Origin: Antilocapra americana
Lineage: Eukaryota > Chordata > Mammalia > Artiodactyla > Antilocapridae
Direction of reading: 5' to 3'
DNA length: 64,000 nt
Assembly: GCA_007570785.1 (NCBI GenBank)
Contig: ML660774.1
Coordinates: 12,547,970-12,611,969 of the forward strand
Below are positions 35,447-47,087 of this stretch, piece after piece. The stretch's first letter is position 1. Each line of letters begins with the position of its first letter. A model generated the notes under the pieces. The model ran no database searches. It was not told the origin of the DNA and saw only the letters and a list, made by a program, of their open reading frames with translations. The position numbers and the translations under genes are program-made.

Positions 35447-35828
35447 AATGTTCTTAAAGTTGTGGTCCTCAGACTGGCAGCAGCAGCATCACTAGAAAAC
35501 TTGTCTGAATTGCAGATGGTTGTTGTTTAGTCTTTAAGTCGTGTCCAACTGTGACCCCATGAACTATAACCCACTAGACTCCTCTGTCCATGGGATTTCC
35601 CAGGCAGGGATACTAGAGTGGGTTGCCATTTCGTTCTCCAGTGGATCTTCCCTGATTGGGGATTGAACCCCACGTCTCTTGCCTTGGCAGGCAGATTCTT
35701 TACCACTGAATCACCAGGGGAGTCTGCAAGTTGTTGATCTCTACCCTAAATATCAGAAATTTTGCATGTAGGGACCATCATTCTGTTTTAAAGTAAGCCT
35801 TTTAAATGATTCTGATGCATGTTGAAGA
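35447..35828 (-). repeat. MER5A-like DNA transposon, interrupted
   Basis: 'ttcttaaagttgtggtcctcagac' and 'agcagcatcactagaaaactt' left of the SINE, then 'atatcagaaattttgcatg' and 'aaatgattctgatgcatg' to its right, are the halves of a MER5A-type non-autonomous hAT element. A Bov-tA splits it. Orientation is uncertain. Confidence 0.55.
35526..35729 (-). repeat. Bov-tA SINE inside MER5A
   Basis: An inverted Bov-tA ('ttagtctttaagtcgtgtcc' to 'ctgaatcaccaggggagtc'). Direct repeats gttgttg at 35519-35525 and 35730-35736 flank it. Confidence 0.85.
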
Positions 35829-35856
35829 GATATACATATAGATTGGGTCATAAAAC

Positions 35857-35895
35857 GTGTGTGTGTATGCTCAGTCATGTCTAGCTCTTTGCAAT
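35857..35895 (-). repeat. Bov-tA SINE end fragment
   Basis: 'gtgtgtgtatgctcagtcatgtctagctctttgc' is the terminal stretch of an inverted Bov-tA; the rest is absent. Confidence 0.6.
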
Positions 35896-35899
35896 CATG

Positions 35900-36546
35900 T
35901 TTTAAAAGGTACAAGCACGTATTTGAGGTGCTTTCAGTGTATATAGTGAGGGAAGCCTTGAAAGGAAAATATATAAGAATGTTTTTTAAAAAAAGAACGG
36001 GAAAGGAAAGGAAATTAAGAACTAAGTTTTTCCTGTGGCTCCTTATCTTGTGACTGGACTTTGTTTTCTGTTTCTAAAGGGATAAACAGATGCCTTGAAA
36101 GAAGAAAATTTGGCTCATAAAGTTCTGATAAAAAATCATGGGAAATATTTGTTTCAAATTTTCAGCTACTACTTGTTCTAAGGGAAATTCTTTTTCACTT
36201 TTTAGCTAAACAGTTATTTTCTGCCAGTTGGGAATTTTTCCTTTTTTAGCTAAAGAGAGCAAAGTTACCTCTCTAAAAAAACCCACATATCTATAATCAC
36301 AGGTGTACATTTGTCCATGGAAAAATTCATGAGTGGGTTCCATGTAAGTCCGTCTTTTAATGTTAAAATGAAAATTCATGGGTAGTTATAATATGTTGGT
36401 ATATATGACAGAGATGTAAGTTTACTTAATTTATTTGTTCCCTGGCTAAAATTGAATTTTAACTGTAAATTTCAATGTGAAACATGATGCCAAAGGATCC
36501 TAGCAATTCCATGTGTAATTGGCATGTTTTTCCATGTATTTGGTAG
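35900..36546. other. MSR1 intron 1, 3' end
   Basis: AT-rich intronic sequence without a recognised repeat, ending in the exon 2 acceptor (ttggtag at 36540-36546). Confidence 0.5.
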
Positions 36547-36550
36547 AAGT

Positions 36551-36653
36551 ATGGCACAGTGGGATGACTTTCCTGATCAGCAGGAGGACACTGACAGCTG
36601 TACAGAGTCTGTGAAGTTCGATGCTCGCTCAATGACAGCTTTGCTTCCTCCCA
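36551..36653 (+). CDS. MSR1: MSR1 exon 2, coding part: N-terminal cytoplasmic tail
   Basis: Codons 1-34 and one base of codon 35. The exon itself starts at 36547 after 'tttggtag' and ends before the strong donor cca|gtaagt. It begins [17 protein letters not shown], as in the cattle protein. ATG 36551 is chosen because it gives this start and lies in a good context (A at -3, G at +4). The exon encodes most of the cytosolic tail of this type II membrane protein, including VKFD at residues 21-24, a VxFD motif reported to be needed for receptor internalisation. There is no signal peptide; the anchor in the next exon does that job. The joined transcript may carry an overlapping upstream ORF. Confidence 0.95.
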
Positions 36654-37753
36654 GTAAGTAGAGTGAGGAGGGTGCTCATGGACCTTGTCCTTGGAGTTAG
36701 TCAGACAGTGTAAAAATTATGTTCATGAGACTTACTCTGTCTGCCTGGTTGTATCTCAATCTCAGTCACCTGACAGATGGAATATCCCATCTTGTTTGTA
36801 TTGTGGTTGCTCCTTCTCTTTTTCCCTTCATTTCCCCCCTTTTCCTTATTTTTTAATTTTCTTTACCTAATTTTTTCCTCCTTTTTCTGTTCAGTTCCTC
36901 ATATAACATTAAAAATTTCATTTTAATTTGCAACCTGAAAACAAAATTTCCTTCTTTTTTTTTCCAAACAACAAAAGCAATGGCCATAGGAAAGAATATT
37001 TTAATAGATGTTTTTTTTCACTTAACCAGAGAAACAACTTCTTCTGCTAGTAAGATATCCTCTATATTGAGTAAACTTTTCTACAATTAGCATCTCAACA
37101 TATGAATTTCTGGTTCATATAAAGAAATAATATTAGTATATCCTGAAATATCCAGAGAATGGGCTTTACTGATCCATTCCAAAGTTTAATCAAAGTGTGA
37201 ATTTTGTTATTTCTTTTTTTTCAACTTGTGTTCAAATCATAAGAAGCATCCAAGTACAAAACGATTGAGGTAGAATGAGAAAAGAAAATTTGCATAATTA
37301 CCATCAAAAGTAATATTTTTCTTGTCTCACTTAAAATCTGAAAAAATATATATAATTATTAATATATAGTTGATTGAGGAATTTTATTTTCATCCAGAAT
37401 GTTCACATTCCCATGTGAAACAGAAGAATAAAATTTATGTTTGTGTGTGTGTTGGTATGGTATCAGTATTAAAATTTACCAATGAATGCATCCAATGAGA
37501 CAAGTACAGCTTGGAGAAGATAGTAACTTTGTCCTGGATGTTTAGTTAGTGGATAAATCAAATGTCCACACCAATTTCTGTATTGACTTCTTTTGACTGT
37601 CCCTTTTACTTTCTGCTGAATAAATGAGAACCTATTTCTTGGTTCCTTTTTTATTCCAGTAGGTTTGATACTAACCATATAATTGGATATTTTAAAAAGT
37701 TTTAATTAAGGTAAGTAAGTTCTCTAACAGGAGGTTGGACTTTTGTTTTTTAG
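36654..37753. other. MSR1: MSR1 intron 2
   Basis: A 1.1-kb intron from gtaagt to a T-rich tract ending ttttttag. No repeat is recognised. The 69-codon minus frame at 37469-37678 has no support. Confidence 0.8.
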
Positions 37754-37867
37754 ACCCTAAAAATGGCCCAACTCTTCAAGAGAGGATGAAGTCTTATAAA
37801 GCTGCATTGATCACCCTTTATCTCATTGTGTTTGTCGTTCTCGTGCCCATCACTGGCATAGTGGCAG
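37754..37867 (+). CDS. MSR1: MSR1 exon 3: tail end and transmembrane anchor
   Basis: 114 bases, phase 1 in and phase 1 out, covering residues 35-72 plus one base of codon 73. Residues 35-50 finish the basic juxtamembrane tail (LQERMKSYK at 42-50). From A51 to A72 the sequence is almost entirely hydrophobic ([20 protein letters not shown]); this is the single signal-anchor helix that puts the C-terminus outside the cell. The borders are ttttttag| and cag|gtacag. The segment is easy to overlook because no long open frame covers it. Confidence 0.95.
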
Positions 37868-38859
37868 GTACAGTACTCTATTTCTGAAACTCAGCGACTC
37901 ATCTAGTAAATTATTTACTGCAGAAGCAGAAAGAAGCATTCAGTCTTTGGTATTTGGCAAATCCATAAGAATTTGAACTTCAGATCAAAAAATGTTCCTC
38001 AAATTTATTTCATGGAAAAAAAAACATCTTCTGCATAGGTATTGCATAAAAAATCTTTTTAAAAATAGCATAGAAAATGGAACTTTAAGATAAAAATATG
38101 AATATGTAAAAGTAAGATGGAAAGAATTGACCATTTCAGCAATGTTATCATCTGAAGTCCTACGAAGTTTTAATGATGCATCATAAATTTCATGGTAAGC
38201 ATTCTAGTTGCAAATGTGAAGATATAAACATGATTATTTATATTAGTGATGCCTACAATATAAAAACAAGCCAGTTGTTCTGGAAAAGTACTTTTATTCC
38301 TAGTATTGAGAGCAGAAAGAAATGTCCTGACAAGTCTTCAGAAACAAATGACCTATCCCTCAGCAATATTTTTCCTTTATATGGTCACATGTTTCATGGG
38401 GGTTTTATTTAAAATCTCCCTAAAAATTAACTGATAGCATCCTTTCAAACAAACAAACAAAAAAATAGAACACTTTGCTTGGTCCTATATATGTTTTCCA
38501 GATATATATTTGTTTTGAAGAGTTTGGCTTGAGTTGGGGATACATTTAAACAGTTTATACAGGGGTGGAGAGCTTGCATGGAACTCAAGCAAATTTATAA
38601 ACATTATTTCCCTCAGGACCATTTTTGAGGGATTTGATTGACATTTGAATTTATTTGCCTTGTAGCTCCCTTTTTCTCTGGGAGTGACAAAATGTCTAGA
38701 CATATGCTTGAACAAGAGATAAGCTGGGAGGAAGATGTGTTTTTATGTGCATACTAATCAGCTTAACAAGGAAATGCCATACCTCCTCTGTCAAAAGGAT
38801 ATTTCAAGACAGAACCAAAATTTTACTAAGGAAGACATGATAATGAAAGCAATAATGAC
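37868..38859. other. MSR1 intron 3, 5' part
   Basis: No repeat or gene is recognised. Short frames at 38173-38412 (+) and 38485-38715 (-) are chance frames. Confidence 0.45.
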
Positions 38860-39060
38860 TGTAATATTTTTCTAACATTTTTGAGCATTTACTATGTTCA
38901 GGCCCTGAGCTATACATTTTCCACAGATGATCTTAAGATACCTTACAGTTACCCTTGGACAGAAATATGCTTACCCTCATCATCCCCAAAAGAAAATTGT
39001 TCAGTGATGGAACTGAAGTTCCTACCATGACTCCTGACTCCTATCCTCCGGGGTCTACTA
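38860..39060 (+). repeat. MIR SINE
   Basis: 'acatttttgagcatttactatgttcaggccctgagc' followed by a decayed core matches the MIR left end in + orientation. Confidence 0.5.
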
Positions 39061-39405
39061 TCTCCCAGTACAATCAGGTGTTTAAAACAAAATATGATTG
39101 GCCACTAAAAACTAGACTTGTTTATAGACTTGTTTATAGCTGGGAAAATATGTAAAAGGCAAATACTATTTTGGACGTCAAAAACAAAAGCCAACAACAA
39201 CCAATCAACTAGTCAAACCAACCACAGCCATTTAAATAAAAGAACCTGATGTGTCATTAAACAACAACTTCCTGATAAGCCGAGTTATCTATGTGTTGTT
39301 TATGTATATATCAGTAGTTTGAAGTGCTTAACTGAAAGACACATCACTGTTTGGGATCATTAGCTAGCAGCCAGTTAGAACTTGTATAATTTCATCACTT
39401 TTATG

Positions 39406-39720
39406 GGGCTTCTCTGGTGGTTCAGCTGGTAAAGTATCCACCTGCAATGAAGGAGACCCTGCTTTGATTCCTGGGTTGGAAAGATCCATTGGAGAAGGAA
39501 TACGCTACCCGCTGCAGTATTCTTGGGCTTCCTTGGTGGCTCAGCAGGTCAAGAATCTGCCTGCAATGTAAAGGCCTGGGTTCAATCCGGGGTTGGAAAG
39601 ATCCTCTGGAGAAGGGAATGACTACCCACTCCAGTTTTCTGGCCTGGAGAATTCCATGGATTGTATATAGTCCATGGGGTCGCAAAGAGTTGGACACAAC
39701 TGAGTGACTCACTTTCATTG
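39406..39720 (+). repeat. Bov-tA SINE with two tRNA heads
   Basis: Two tandem tRNA-like heads ('gcttctctggtggttcagctgg' at 39408 and 'gcttccttggtggctcagcagg' near 39527) precede a single Bov-A body that ends 'gttggacacaactgagtgac'. Direct repeats cttttatg at 39398-39405 and 39721-39728 mark the insertion. The 122-codon minus frame and two plus frames over it are chance frames in the SINE. Confidence 0.88.
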
Positions 39721-39728
39721 CTTTTATG

Positions 39729-41084
39729 TAAACTGTGGCCTGTAGAACCAACCTTAGGAAATGCAGCTTCTTTCTATTCGGCCCTTGCACTATGTGAACT
39801 GAAGTTTGAAAATATCAGGGTTCTCACCAGGCTCAAAATCTCTAGGCTGTTAGATAATGCTACCAAGTCAACATAGTTGTTCTAGGGTTGACAATGATTG
39901 ACCTGAAGTAGTTTTGTTTCCTTAAACTATAGCATGTACTATTAAGACTGATAAAATCTAAAAGTGTTCAAATCTTGCAGGTTCACATTAGCACCCCAAT
40001 TCACCAGAATTTAAATCTCCTGTATTTATCATAATAAATAGACTATCCATTTACAGCTGTAAGTTGTAGGTCAGAATTTTTCCAAAAGAAAGCTAAAATG
40101 CAATACGTTAACTCTACATAATAAAAAAAATTTCAAATGTAGACAAAATACATTCTTGGAATGATAGAAATTATTCTGTTTTGGCAAATATAAATCAGTA
40201 GATGAAATAAAATGTTGTGCATGAAAACCAAAGTGTCTTATGTATTGAAAAATATTTCTTAATTATAGTCTTCTCCACAAGCTACCTTTTTCCCAGAAAG
40301 CTACTACATTTCTATTACAGTATAATAACATATAATAATGTCTCTGAAGAATAAGATAAGGTTAAGTCTAAGGTTAATGTATATAAACTGCTAACAAACT
40401 GAAGATCCTTAAGCTCAAAATAATACAAATTTTTGGTAGAAGACGGTACTGCCAACATGGAAGAGTATATGTGATCTGTAAGGTCAAATATAAGTCTCTC
40501 CCTATGTACAAGTCATAAATTTGTCTGCTTTCAAATGTAAGATAGAAAAGTCACAAAATGCCATCTCTATGATGATAATGAAAGAAATGAACATTTGAAA
40601 ATATGAACTCTAGTATTCCATACCTATATTTGTGATACTCATATTTATATCATCTGTATCATAGTTAAATGTTTTTAAAGAAAGTAAGGATTAAATTAGG
40701 TTTCATTCAAGATTTGGGAAAACAAGCAATATTGTGTTTTTAAATCTATAAGCAAAGAATAGCCTTTATTATCAGCTCATGTTGAACTTGGTGTTGAAGA
40801 AAAATCTTTGGTCACATGACATTTTATCAAATCAGGTCTTCCCTTTCTACACTATGAAGAGATTTTACTTTATCCATATGAAATAAAAAGCATTTCTAGT
40901 GAAAGTAAAAATTATATGGTTGAGTAATTAAATTAATATGCCTATTAAAATAAAGTACAGATGCTATCTTTCTCATTGAGCACCTAACTTCCTCCCAATT
41001 TTTTATATTACATAATATTAACTCCCCCTTGTCTCAGTATTGGGCATGTAGATATTGAAGCCAAAATATTAAAAATAATTAGAA
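39729..41084. other. MSR1 intron 3, nothing recognised
   Basis: AT-rich intronic sequence without a recognised repeat. Confidence 0.4.
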
Positions 41085-41305
41085 AATAAAGAGTATCAAA
41101 TGTGCATTATGTGCCAGGGAAAGATCTGAGCACTTTACATATATAAGCTCATTTAATTCTTTAAACACTGCCTAGTAGGAGCCCATTTATAAGGCAGTGA
41201 AATGATAGCCTGATTAATTTGTGCAAGGGCATAGTTTATGAAGGAAAGAACAAGAATGGCTAATCCAGGCAGTTCTCATCTAGAGCCTGTATTATTAACT
41301 GCTAC
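41085..41305 (+). repeat. MIR SINE
   Basis: 'tgtgcattatgtgccaggg', 'ctgagcactttacatatat', 'aagctcatttaattcttt' and 'gtgaaatgatagcctg' follow the MIR order on the + strand. Confidence 0.7.
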
Positions 41306-41859
41306 TTGAAAAAGCAGTAATCATCATAAAAGAAGAACTTTAAGGGCTAACTTAGAGATAATTTTGTAAATATTGTTAGTTTAGGTTTCTGATTGTTAAA
41401 GTGAAATTCCATTCCCAGTCAGTTTTCTATTCCCAGAGTTGCTCAAGCAGTGCTTTATATACAGTAGATACTCAATAAATAAATCATGGAACTGAAAAAT
41501 GCATAAATGAAGCTGTCAATCCAAAACTTGCTCTATACACTTAATTTAATAAATGTTATGAGATCCAACTAAGAAATATACTATTTTGTCTATATTATTG
41601 ATAAAATAATGTGCACTCAATATGGCCTCTGTTGTGGATTGTATCAAAACGTATTCACATATTTTATTAATTCAAATAAGCTAATTTTAAAGAGAATACA
41701 ACTAGGAACATATAATATGTTTTTTTAAATTATGATTTGATTGAATATGTAGTTTAATGCTTAATAAGAGCTACAATGACAGGTGTCATCAAACTCCTTC
41801 TCTAAGTGACAGTAGTGAAGACTCTGTAACTAAAATAATAACTTTCAAAGGTAAGGCAC
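41306..41859. other. MSR1 intron 3, nothing firm
   Basis: AT-rich sequence with a short L2/MIR-type tail near 41455-41485 ('cagtagatactcaataaat'). Nothing else is recognised. Confidence 0.4.
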
Positions 41860-42095
41860 TTTAATTTGAGCAGTTTTCGTATGTGCCATCTGTGTGCTAT
41901 GGGGTTTACATGCCTTATCTCATTCATTCTCAGCACCACTGTAAGACAGTTATTACTTTTAGGTCTTTGGGGAAGCCTAATTAAGGAGAAGAAAAATAAC
42001 TTGCTCAGAATAACCTAGCTAGTAACTAAGGAGTGGGACTGGATTCCAGAATTGGGCAGCTTGTTCCTCTGTAAACACCAGGCTCCCATTTGTAT
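41860..42095 (+). repeat. MIR SINE
   Basis: 'tatgtgccatctgtgtgct', 'catgccttatctcattcattctcagc', 'gtaagacagttattac' and 'aataacttgctcagaataacc' follow the MIR order. Confidence 0.7.
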
Positions 42096-42649
42096 AACAG
42101 GTACCCTGAGCTCAGAGTGGAATTCAGGGCTTTTCAAGTGTTACCTCAGTTAAGTCTCCAAAACCTGTAAAGCTAGTATCTATTGCCATATCAGCTTAAA
42201 GAAAATTCACAGGTCAGTTATTGCTGTTTATATAGATATACTTTTAAACCATATGAAATTACTCTTTACTGCTCAATAACAGTCAAATATGGAAAGTCTT
42301 AAGTGTTCAAATTAATACAAATAAGAGACTGATATATATGTAGATAAAAGGTATAAATCATATAAACATAGAGAGAGAGATGAAACAATAAAATCTTAAC
42401 CATAATTAACTAGGAATAAAATCATGCTTAACATTTTCTTCATTGTGTACAATTATGTATTATTTTTATCTGTAAAAGTAATATTTATGCTTTTCATTTT
42501 TGAAACTGTAAACATATTGCTCTAGATCCTTTCAGAAGGATAATTAGCTTGTTTAGAGAACATATGCCCATTTGGAAATATATATCCGCAACTCTTTATG
42601 CCTCAAATACCATTTAATAGAATGTTTTTATTCAGGAAATAATTGCTCA
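42096..42649. other. MSR1 intron 3, AT-rich
   Basis: Nothing is recognised beyond AT-rich sequence and a short 'gagagagaga' run at 42371. Confidence 0.4.
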
Positions 42650-42960
42650 TAAGATATTTCATCAAAGTGTTGAATATATTAGTAGAAATACAAGCAAACT
42701 GAATATAGGGGCTTTGTTAAATCTGGCAGAACCATACATAGAATACAATGTGGTTCTTCAAATTATTTTTGTAAAACAATATTAAATGATATGCCAGGGT
42801 CTTTATGATAGAATACTAATTGAAAACTAGTTTCCAGATTGTATATAAGCTCTTGATTATATAATAATGATATGATAGTGGAATCAGAAATCTGATATGC
42901 ATATAGTAAAATGTTAGCACTTAATTCTACACCATGAGATTAATGTTAAATTATTTTCAT
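42650..42960 (+). repeat. Possible old L1 remnant
   Basis: 'gaatacaatgtggttcttc' and the surrounding layout loosely recall the end of an old L1 ORF2 ('ggaatactatgcagcc' region). The match is weak. Confidence 0.3.
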
Positions 42961-43234
42961 TACTCAGATTTTCTAAGTTTTCCTCTACAAATATGTATTT
43001 TAAAATAAGTAAAGAGGAGTCTTGAAAGAACAGTATTTTTTAAAGTTAAAAAAACTTTTTTATCCAATTTCCTGCTCTACCAAAATTGAATTAGATCTGC
43101 AGAAACTGAAAGTGATAACTCTCTGATAGCTTAGTGATAGCATAAGGAAGATGAGCCAACCATTTATTCATACAATGGATAATACTAATATTTCTACTTT
43201 TACTACATATTGTTTTCGTCACGTCATCATTTAT

Positions 43235-43400
43235 CTTCATAATAGCTAACATATGCAACATGTTTACTTCAGACCCTGTGTTAAGCATTATCTCATCTTA
43301 CCCTAACAGCACCCCTGAGGACCAGGATACAGTGTACTTCATAATCTGGAGCACTTACTCTTGCTCTCATAGCCAAGTGCAGCGACCCAGAAGATTCATC
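43235..43400 (+). repeat. MIR SINE
   Basis: 'ttcataatagctaacatatgc', 'accctgtgttaagcattatctcatc' and 'acagcacccctgagg' follow the MIR order. It ends about 240 bases before exon 4. Confidence 0.65.
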
Positions 43401-43643
43401 TAAGCAGCAAGTCAGAAAGAATGACTTAACCGTGGAATAAATTCTAATGTAAAATGGGAAAAGGAGACTGTTTCCCTCGCAGCACTCTGCCTATCTTGGT
43501 TCATACTTTGTATGTTTAAAATAAACACCTGATTTAGGATAGCATTCAGAATGTTAGAATGGGGTGACGTGATGTGGAATGACATGGTGGATGCATTTAA
43601 GGATACCGGGCATGACTCTGTTTGTTTTTACTTAAATATGCAG

Positions 43644-44053
43644 CTCAGCTCCTGAAACAGGAAATGAAGAATTTCACAGTTGGTTCAGTTAATGCAGATA
43701 TATCTCCAAGTCTGGAACGCAAAGGAAATAGCAGTGAAGATGAAATGAGATTTCGAGAAGTCGTGATGGAACGCATGAGCAACATGGAAAAGAGAATCCA
43801 GTATCTTTCAGATAATGAAGGCAATCTCCTAGATTCTAAGAATTTCCAAAATTTCAGCATAATAACTGATCAAAGATTTAATGATGTCCTTTTCCAGCTA
43901 AATTCCTTACTTTCCTCCATCCAGGGACATGAGACTATCATAAGTGATATCTCCAAGTCATTAGTAGGTCTGAACACCACATTACTTGATTTACAGCTCA
44001 GTATTGAAACACTGAATGGCAGAGTCCAAGAGAATGCATTTAAACAACAAGAG
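43644..44053 (+). CDS. MSR1: MSR1 exon 4: spacer and first part of coiled coil
   Basis: 410 bases, residues 73-209, borders aatatgcag| and gag|gtaaga. It encodes the end of the anchor (AQLL), the extracellular spacer and most of the alpha-helical coiled coil that holds the trimer together. Sequons are N82-F-T, N101-S-S, N142-F-S and N183-T-T. Leucine and isoleucine heptads run from about residue 110. Position 83 is Phe (codon TTC); in cattle and human SR-A this is Cys83, which disulfide-links two chains. The flanking residues (K77 Q78 E79 M80 K81 N82) also differ from the KWETKN I remember. The open frame continues past the donor to a stop at 44120, but that is intron read-through. Confidence 0.96.
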
Positions 44054-45631
44054 GTAAGAGTTTTTGTATTGGAAAGTCATATGCTGGGAGTGAATCCATC
44101 TGTAACCTATCTCCTCAGATAGTCCAGGGCAGAGAAAAAGTTCTGTTTTTACATCATTCTACTTACCCTGATTTCTCTTGGAGTCTCACCAGAAAGTTCC
44201 AAATGGATTTACTTACTGCCTCTTCCAAATTCCCAGCTGAAGGGGGAGTTTGTTTGTTTTTCCTCAAATATAGACTCTCTTAGTGTGTTTTAATTTTATA
44301 AATACTTTCAGAATGCCTCTTGAGATTCTCTAAACCAACTGTTGTTGGTAGATTATCTTAGCATATTTGGACATATAGACATAGTTTTTGCAAATTTTAA
44401 AAGAAACCCAGAATTTCTCCATCATGAAAAGAATGAAAACCTTATTTACATGGGTAAATTGTAAAATCTAAATTTTAAAATAGTTTGTCACTCCCAAGAA
44501 GTATTGATAAATTTTTATGTGTAGAGATAACTATTAAGTAAAGAATTTGAGTTTGAATAATGCATCAACATCTTGTTACCATCACAGGATCAGACACAAG
44601 AGAGCAAGACATCTTCAAGACCACTTGCCAGCCAAAGATTTTTTGCAAAGTCCCAGATGTAACTCTTAGGCTTTGGGAACCACATGATCTCTTTTGCAAC
44701 TTCTCAACTCTACCACTAAAGCAGTCCTAGACAGTAGGTAGACAAACAAATGAAAATGTGATCCAATAAGTCACTCTTTACAAAAATAAACTATTGCTCA
44801 TGGATCATAATTTTTCTCAGCTTTGCTCTAAACTACTGTGTGGCCAACCCTCTGGGTTACTTTGTATTCAAGAGAAAGAAATTAAGAAGCAAGTTTTTTA
44901 GTTCAGAATTGGATTATTTTTTGTTATTAGGTAATTATAATTGTTCCATTTGTGAAAAAAATAAGCTCATAGATAAAGCTTTATTACTTGTGTGAAAAAA
45001 TTAACCTTCATATTACATGGTATCTAAGCCCTAAGATCATAATGTGAAATGTGTAAAATTCCCACCATTAGCTCAATAAGGCTACCATCTTTGTAGTATA
45101 TTTTACTTGAATAGACCATGTCTTAATTTATGAGGTTGTTTTTTATATAGATACAGTGTTATGCAGTGGTGATTTTTTTAAAATGGATGTCCCTTATAGA
45201 GAGCAAAGAGAACCAACTAAATTATTGACTAGAGAATAGGCTAAACAGGTTAAGAAAGCACATTTTTATATTTATTTATTGTAAGATGCAATCACTGAGA
45301 GGACAAATGACATTGCTGTTTAAATATGGAAACTCCATTGGTGAACCTCATCCCAATGCCAGCCTTGATAGGCAGTGTTGTACCCTTGTCACATCTTCCA
45401 AATACTGACTGTTACTGTCTCCCCCATGGTTAATAACTATCTAAGCATATACAAATGTTATTGGAATGTCAAGGATTCAGGCTATGGAGGGTTTAGAAAG
45501 AGTACACGAAGAAGAAACTGTCCACAGGGCTGAGAACCTTGAGAGACAAAGGAAAATAAAATGTCAGCTGTGGGAATCGAAACCAATTAAATATGAGGGA
45601 AAGTGGACAGGAGAAGAAGTATTACTTTGTG
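44054..45631. other. MSR1 intron 4, 5' part
   Basis: No gene or repeat family is recognised. The first half of the 118-codon frame starting at 45466 lies here; its second half is BovB, so it is not a gene. Confidence 0.45.
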
Positions 45632-46700
45632 TGAAAACAAGATTCACTACTCTAAAACCTAACTGTGTGGATCATAACAAACTGTGGAAAATTCTTAAAA
45701 GGATGGGAACACCAGACCACCTTACCTGCCTCCTGAGAAATCTGTATGCAGGTCAAGAAGCAACAGTTAGAACTGGACATGGAACAAGGGACTGGTACAA
45801 AATTGAGAACAGAGTACATTAATGTTGTATATTTTCACCCCACTTATTTAAATTCTGTGCAGAGTACATTATGAGAAATGACAGGCTAGATGAAGCAAAA
45901 GCTGGAATCAAGATTGCCAGGAGAAATACCAATAACTGCAAAATATGCAGATAACACCACCCTTATGGCAGAAAGCTAAGAGGAACTAAAGAGCCTCTTG
46001 ATGAAAGTGAAAGAGGAGAGTGGAAAAAGTTGGCTTAAAACTCAACAGTCAGAAAAATTAGGTCATGGCATGTGGTCCCATCACTTCATGGCAAATAGAT
46101 GGGGAAACAATGGAAACAGTGACAGATTTATTTTCTTGGGCTCTGAAATCACTGTAGGTGGTGAATTCAGCCATGAATTTAAAAGACACTTGCTTCTTGG
46201 AAGAAAAGCTATGGCCAACCTAGACAGCATATTAAAAAGCAAAGACATTACTTAGCCGACAAAGGTCCATCTAGGTAAAGCTATGGTTTTTCCAATAGTC
46301 ATGTATGGATGTGAGAGTTGAACCATAAAGAAAGCTGAGAACTGAAGAATTGTTGCTTTTGAACTGTGGTGTTGGAGAAGACTTCTGAGAGTCCCTTGGA
46401 CTGCAAGGAGATCCAACCAGTCCATCCTAAAGGAAATCAGTCCTGAATGTTCATTGGAAAGACTGATGCTGAAGCTGAAGCTCCAATCATTTGGCCACCT
46501 GATGTGAAGAACCGACTCATTGGTAAAGACTTTGATGCTGGGAAAGATTGAAGGCAGGAGGAGAAGGGGACAACAGTGGATGAGATAGTTGGATGGCATC
46601 ACTCACTTGGGAATTGGTGATAGACAGGGAAGACTGGCATGCTGCAGTTCATGGGGTCACAAGTAGTCAGATACTACTGAGCAACTGAACTAAACTGAAG
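45632..46700 (+). repeat. BovB LINE, 5'-truncated
   Basis: It starts at the equivalent of 'gcctttgactgtgtggatcacaac' in the RT and ends 'actgagcaactgaactaaactgaa'. It is sense to MSR1 and decayed: the RT active-site region reads 'caaaatatgcagataacacc' with a frameshift. Confidence 0.88.
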
Positions 46701-46814
46701 ATCAGAGGGGCAGTGAGACAGGGTGAGAAGAAGAAAAAGATGGACACAATGAAAGAATCAGAATTTACTTGATATTGGTAATGTCCCCAAGTCCTCAAAG
46801 ACTATAGATTATCT

Positions 46815-46990
46815 ATGAAGTGGCTCAGCTGGTAAAGAATCCACCTGCAAAGCAGGAAACCTGGGTTTGATCCCTGGGTTGGGAATATCCCCTGGAGAAG
46901 GGAACGATTACCCACTCCAGTAATCTGGTCTGGAGAATTCAGTCCATGGAATCACAAAGAGTCGGACATGACTGAGCAACTTCCATTCTC
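46815..46990 (+). repeat. Bov-tA SINE
   Basis: 'gtggctcagctggtaaagaatcc', 'gggtttgatccctgggttgg' (B-box) and a body ending 'gtcggacatgactgagcaac'. Sense to MSR1. Confidence 0.85.
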
Positions 46991-47087
46991 ATCACTTTCA
47001 TGAACCCACATAAATGAAGAGTTAAAACCAAATTGGAAACTATTTGGAAGATTGTACAAGTGCCGAACATGTTTGAAGTGATACATG

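Noticed and set aside
39422..39790. 122-codon minus frame (and 47391-46939, 150 codons)
   Set aside because: They lie across Bov-tA SINEs, which often stay open by chance. No host gene is involved.
43622..44122. 166-codon + frame as a complete gene
   Set aside because: Only 43644-44053 is coding (MSR1 exon 4). The ends are intron read-through on either side of good splice sites, and its first ATG (43622) is not the MSR1 start.
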